From positions 6,155,517-6,219,259 of the forward strand of contig JBOZIK010000001.1 in the NCBI GenBank assembly GCA_051453625.1: 63,743 nt of DNA, written 5' to 3'. The notes under the pieces were generated by a model that saw only the letters and a list, made by a program, of their open reading frames with translations, had not been told where the DNA came from and made no database searches. Below, piece by piece: positions 59,750 to 63,743 of the stretch. Positions within the stretch are counted from its first letter, which is position 1. The number at the start of each line of letters is the position of its first letter. The DNA comes from Welwitschia mirabilis (lineage: Eukaryota > Gnetophyta > Gnetopsida > Welwitschiales). The translations under genes were made by a program, and so were the position numbers.

Positions 59750-60960
59750 ACCTTAGGGACTAAAGAGTTTTATGACACTATGTATAGAAAGAGGTGATTT
59801 GATGCTTATGAATATCTAGTTGATATGATTATAGCTATCATTTGTGACCATGAGATATCTATTCTCTTGAGCTAAATTATTATTGTTACTAATTTAGGTG
59901 GAATTAGGAGTATGCACATCCACTCAACTAATGGTATAGAGAAGTGTGCTTATGGTGTAGCATAGGACATACTAGCTGATATGACTAATGATAGGTAAGG
60001 AGTTTTAATGATACATTTATCATTTACCTATTGGATTATTCATAGAGGATTGATCCACAACATCAACCCTTCCTTCCATGATAGTTATGTCATGGTCACT
60101 CATATTTAGATGTTAGTAGTATTCAGATAGGGGGAGCAAATGGTTTACTGACCTTAATTGAGAGGATACTTAGGAGCATGATTGAGGCTTGACAATTACA
60201 GACTTTAGGATATCCTTGCCTTCTCTTAGCTGTGTCTAAATGCATTGATATACCTAAGCCTATAAGAAAGAAAAAACTCATGCATCTTCAGACTTTAGCT
60301 TGTTACCTATAAAACATGTGCATTCAGATTTTAGAAGAGGTAGAGAGACCTTAGGTATAGAGACATACGATTGGTATCACCCTTGAGCAGATTCAGGCTC
60401 TCCTAGTAGACATTGAAAAGAGAATTAGAGCGATAGTACATTAAATTTTTACCATGCTTGAGTAGAGGATATCTAGAGTTGATAGAAAAGTTTAGCACAC
60501 CTAAGAGTAGTTGACTGATATGTGTCAACACATATTACGCATTGAGCACAGTGTAATACTTAACCTTCCAGAGGTAGTCAGAGTAAAGGAAGATGAGATA
60601 ACATACTCCATTATGACATCACTTAATCCTTATTTTCTTGTAGATCCTGAGCATCCTCCTTCTTCTATACCTGTAGCTAAGCCTATTGTGCATTAAGAAT
60701 TCACTTTGGCACTATGAAGGGAGTGATTTATTATGTTGTATTATGTATCTTTCCTCTATATATTGTATTAAAACTTATTATTTTATATATAGACATGATT
60801 TTTAAGCATTATCATTATGTCCATATTTTATTTTTGAAATATTATTGCACTCAACTAGGTAGCTTGATTAAAATGTTAGAAGAAAATAAGTTACTCTTAA
60901 CCTATTTTTCAATTCATAATTTAAAAACATGGGAAGAAGACTAAAATTTGAATAATTAAC
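59750..60960 (+). other. Degenerate coding-like stretch, unrecognised
   Basis: Compared with its surroundings this part is less AT-biased between about 59,880 and 60,700 and has long low-stop stretches in shifting frames, such as GGIRSMHIHSTNGIEKCAYG near 59,900, FTYWIIHRGLIHNINPSFHD near 60,030, and 60,511-60,696, ending DPEHPPSSIPVAKP. It looks like a decayed protein-coding sequence, perhaps of a mobile element. No family could be named. Confidence 0.35.
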
Positions 60961-62040
60961 TTTAAGAACATAAAATTAAAAATTCAAATAAACCATAATA
61001 TCATTAAAAAATTCTAGTAAATAAAAAACTAGTAAGCATTAAAACCAAGTCATACATGCCTTTTCTCACTAATAGACTCAACATGGGTGGTTTATATGAT
61101 CTAGTTCCTGACATGGTAAATGCACCAATAATGCATAACCTAACTCATACATGATGCACCACATTTTGAAACACCATATAGGGGTACATTGAAGTAACAC
61201 AACATAATCACCTGGTTGTATCAATGGCATTTATGCAACCTTTATAAGATATGTAAGGTGGACTATTTCCTTACTAGCTCTTTACTTAATTCATGTACAA
61301 AGGAGTCACTGAACATCTCTAATTTGCCTTATTAGAGTTCACAATATTGTTGTCTTTTTTGCATCTCTTGTAGCGCAGGTAAGGTTTTATAACTTACTTC
61401 TTTCCTCATTTTAACTCTGTTGTTATTCCTTTCTGCATTCTATAATTTTCCTTGTAACTTCTGAAAATTTTTTTATCTTTATCTTTAATAAAAATAATGT
61501 TGTGATCATTTATAATATTGAAAATATCTGTCATCTAATAATGTTAACGAATTTTTATAAGATACTAAATCTCTTTTACTCTATTGATATGTTGTTAAAC
61601 CTAAAGCTACCAAATAATGTTTGGGTAGTAGCTTAGAGGGTTATATGTAGTTTTTAATTTATCTAGTCATGTCTCTCATCACTTAAAATTTAAATGTAAT
61701 TACTAGTTCATTTCACTTTCTAATGCTTACATGGAAACCTCTAAGATTATGTTCCTTGTTTTACTTTATCTCATGCAAACTTAATGGTTTGATAGTAATA
61801 TGACAATCATACTTAATTAGCATACAACATACTTTTGCATGTACAAGTGAATCCAATTCTTACTAGTTTTTTATTTACTAGATTTTTTTTAAATGATTTT
61901 ATGGTTTATTTGAATCTGCAAGTATATGTTCTTAAAGCTAATTATTTATCTTTTAGGTTTCTCCTCATGTTCTTCAATTATGAATTAGAAAACAAATCAA
62001 GAGAGACTTGTTTTCTTCTAACTTTTTAATAAAGCTACCT
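60960..62040. other. No gene recognised
   Basis: AT-rich sequence between the coding-like stretch and family C copy 2; no motif seen. Confidence 0.45.
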
Positions 62041-62044
62041 AGTA

Positions 62045-62530
62045 GATCTTGGAAATGGACTATAAAAATTTTGTGCTATTTTCCATTAGTGTTCCATCAA
62101 ATATATTATTATTAAGTTTATCTATGTTAGTTCTAATATTTTAACTTTTTTAAGTTAATTTTAATTTCTCATTTTTTAACCCTCACACTTGTAACATTCA
62201 TTTTTATCTTCTTTCTAATGCTCTCATTTTGAAAGATAGATATTTAGTGAAATTATTTTTTTAGTATAATTATTTATGTCATGTTTGTGATGTTGTAGAA
62301 GATTTCTAAGTAATCGCTCTAAAGGACACATTTGTTAAACATGATTCACTTGAGTAGGAATTAGATTTACAATTTGATAAACATAGCAAGAAAAGACATG
62401 GGAAACCTAAGAAGTGGAAACAACAAAATGACATGGTATTACTATCGATATTATTTTTGAATTTTAAGTATCTTATGAAATGATTTTTAGATATTAAATA
62501 TTTGAACCATGTTGCTTATATATGTTTTGG
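62045..62530 (+). repeat. Repeat family C, copy 2
   Basis: Inverted partner of 59,190-59,745. The equivalent of the exon start ATG reads ATC here, and about 57 bases of the Lys-rich part are missing, so the exon is broken; the donor GTATTACTA remains. The match ends at 62,530, exactly where a TGTAACACCC LTR starts. Confidence 0.8.
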
Positions 62531-62531
62531 T

Positions 62532-63743
62532 TGTAACACCCTAACTTTAATTACCCTAATTAAACATAATTTTTTTAAGCATTATTAACTAACATACACA
62601 ACAAAATGAAGGATTGAATCCTAATTAGATCCTATTAATACATTATAATATTTAAAATAATTAAATAACATAATTATTACTTAACTATAGAATCTTTTGA
62701 TTTACATACAATAATGTTGTTAAAATTGTATCCTATATTTATTTCTAACTTTGTTTTCACCACATAAATGTCTTGTATAAAGTTGATGGAACGTTAACTT
62801 GTTTTATCACATACAATGAATAAGTTTTAGGATAATGCCTAACTAATATGATAGGAGGTTGTATCTCCTATTAATGGCATTCCAACTCAATAACTGGCCA
62901 TCCTCCAGGCATAAGTTGATTCTACTTCAGGTTCTAGACTATACGAACATGGTTGGGCTCAACTCCAAAGGCTTAAACTTTACCTCGATATACCCCTAAT
63001 ACAGGTGATAGGTAGTACGTGAGGTGGACGCATGCTTACAAGTGACCCCCACTTTTTTGAAGCATTTCAAGATGATGCAACATGATCCTTTGATATCAAG
63101 AGCTTGAGATATTAAGTTGGAGGAAGTCCATGCATGGGTAGGGCAGGATACTAGTGATCAGATCCACTTCCAGAAGGGTTTGGAAGTAAAAGTATAATGC
63201 AGTCCACCTTGGTGATAAAATTTAAGTATGAGGATGAATAATTATTGAGTTGGTTTAATTAAATAAATACATCATACAAACACAAGCATACAATATGTGT
63301 ATATTTAATGGATTGTTTACCTAGCAAAAATAATTGTAGTTATCATTGGGTTTATTTCAAGAAAATAATCTTACAAAAGAAAAATATAATGTATAAGCAT
63401 CTTTTTAGTTTTACATAAAAGAAAATCACACATTTTTAGAGTGTAGTAATGAAAATAAATGAAAGAATACATTGCTTCATTCTTCTACATTATAGTAACT
63501 GTTTCAAATAAGACACATTAATGCATATAAGTTCTATCGTAAAAACATGCTTCATTTATAAAACTGAGCCAACTTGAAAATCCTCTTTAACATTGCTAAG
63601 TGTCTACATAAGAATAGGGCTAGGTAAAATATATGCATATCTTATTAGAAAAAAATATTAATGAAGCTAATTAATTAGGCAATACATCTCTAGAATCATT
63701 AAGTAGACATCCCTAATGTTTATGCATGAAAGGAAAGAATAAG
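62532..63743 (+). mobile_element. LTR (TGTAACACCC type), 3' end not seen
   Basis: It starts TGTAACACCCTAAC, a beginning common in plant Ty3/gypsy LTRs, precisely at the break in family C. Sequence at 62,850-63,230 is GC-richer and U3/U5-like. No CA end, primer site or target duplication was found before the window ends, so the extent is unknown. Confidence 0.5.

Noticed and set aside
1-63743. CRISPR arrays, bacterial operons, riboswitches, tRNA or rRNA genes
   Set aside because: The sequence is plant nuclear DNA; no regularly spaced repeats, operons or recognisable RNA-gene folds were seen. The TGGTATCAGAG words are retroelement primer sites, not tRNA genes.

Overview
The window looks like a piece of a large, AT-rich, transposon-dominated nuclear genome of a seed plant. 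Evidence: spliced exons of a plant-type bystin gene, Ty1/copia elements with initiator-Met-tRNA primer sites, a CACTA (En/Spm) transposon with TNP2 and TNPA-like genes, plant LINEs and TGTAACACCC-type LTRs. The species cannot be fixed from this sequence. The window contains fourteen runs of N (10, 100 or about 420-530 bases). Almost all coding sequence except bystin is mobile-element protein carrying stops and frameshifts.

Layout. 1-4.6 kb: two tandem copies of an antisense copia-LTR repeat (family A), with a truncated copy of a bystin exon between them. 4.7-7.9 kb: the 3' end of a bystin (ENP1) gene on the + strand, four recognisable exons, the last intron swollen by an antisense LINE and the last exon tandemly duplicated. 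7.9-11.4 kb: no gene recognised. 11.4-14.3 kb: LTR-like sequence and an antisense copia remnant with its LTR. 14.3-17.2 kb: nothing recognised. 17.2-22.7 kb: a decayed sense LINE. 22,771-41,905: a 19.1-kb CACTA element with matching termini, a 3-bp TCA duplication, subterminal TTTTAAGGC arrays, decayed TNP2 and TNPA-like genes, and nested LTR retroelements. 41.9-43.0 kb and 47.8-48.7 kb: two copies of an unidentified repeat (family B). 43,963-45,474: a compact, GC-richer LTR element without gag-pol, with perfect 5-bp target duplications. 45.5-47.7 kb: a third, inverted copy of family A. 48.7-53.3 kb: a SIRE/Maximus-like copia element (LTR, gag, zinc knuckle, part of integrase). 53.3-54.5 kb: an antisense LTR. 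58.0-62.5 kb: an inverted pair of an unidentified repeat (family C) holding a small lysine-rich exon. 62,532-end: the start of another LTR.

Only bystin has a cellular role (pre-40S ribosome assembly). The copy with the complete 3' part has a G-to-A change destroying a splice acceptor, while the truncated upstream copy keeps that acceptor, so the locus may be a pseudogene or two collapsed haplotypes. The most interesting structures are the bystin duplications, the CACTA element and its odd flanks, the gene-less LTR element at 44 kb, the internal-LTR-internal organisation of family A, and the unidentified exon in family C.
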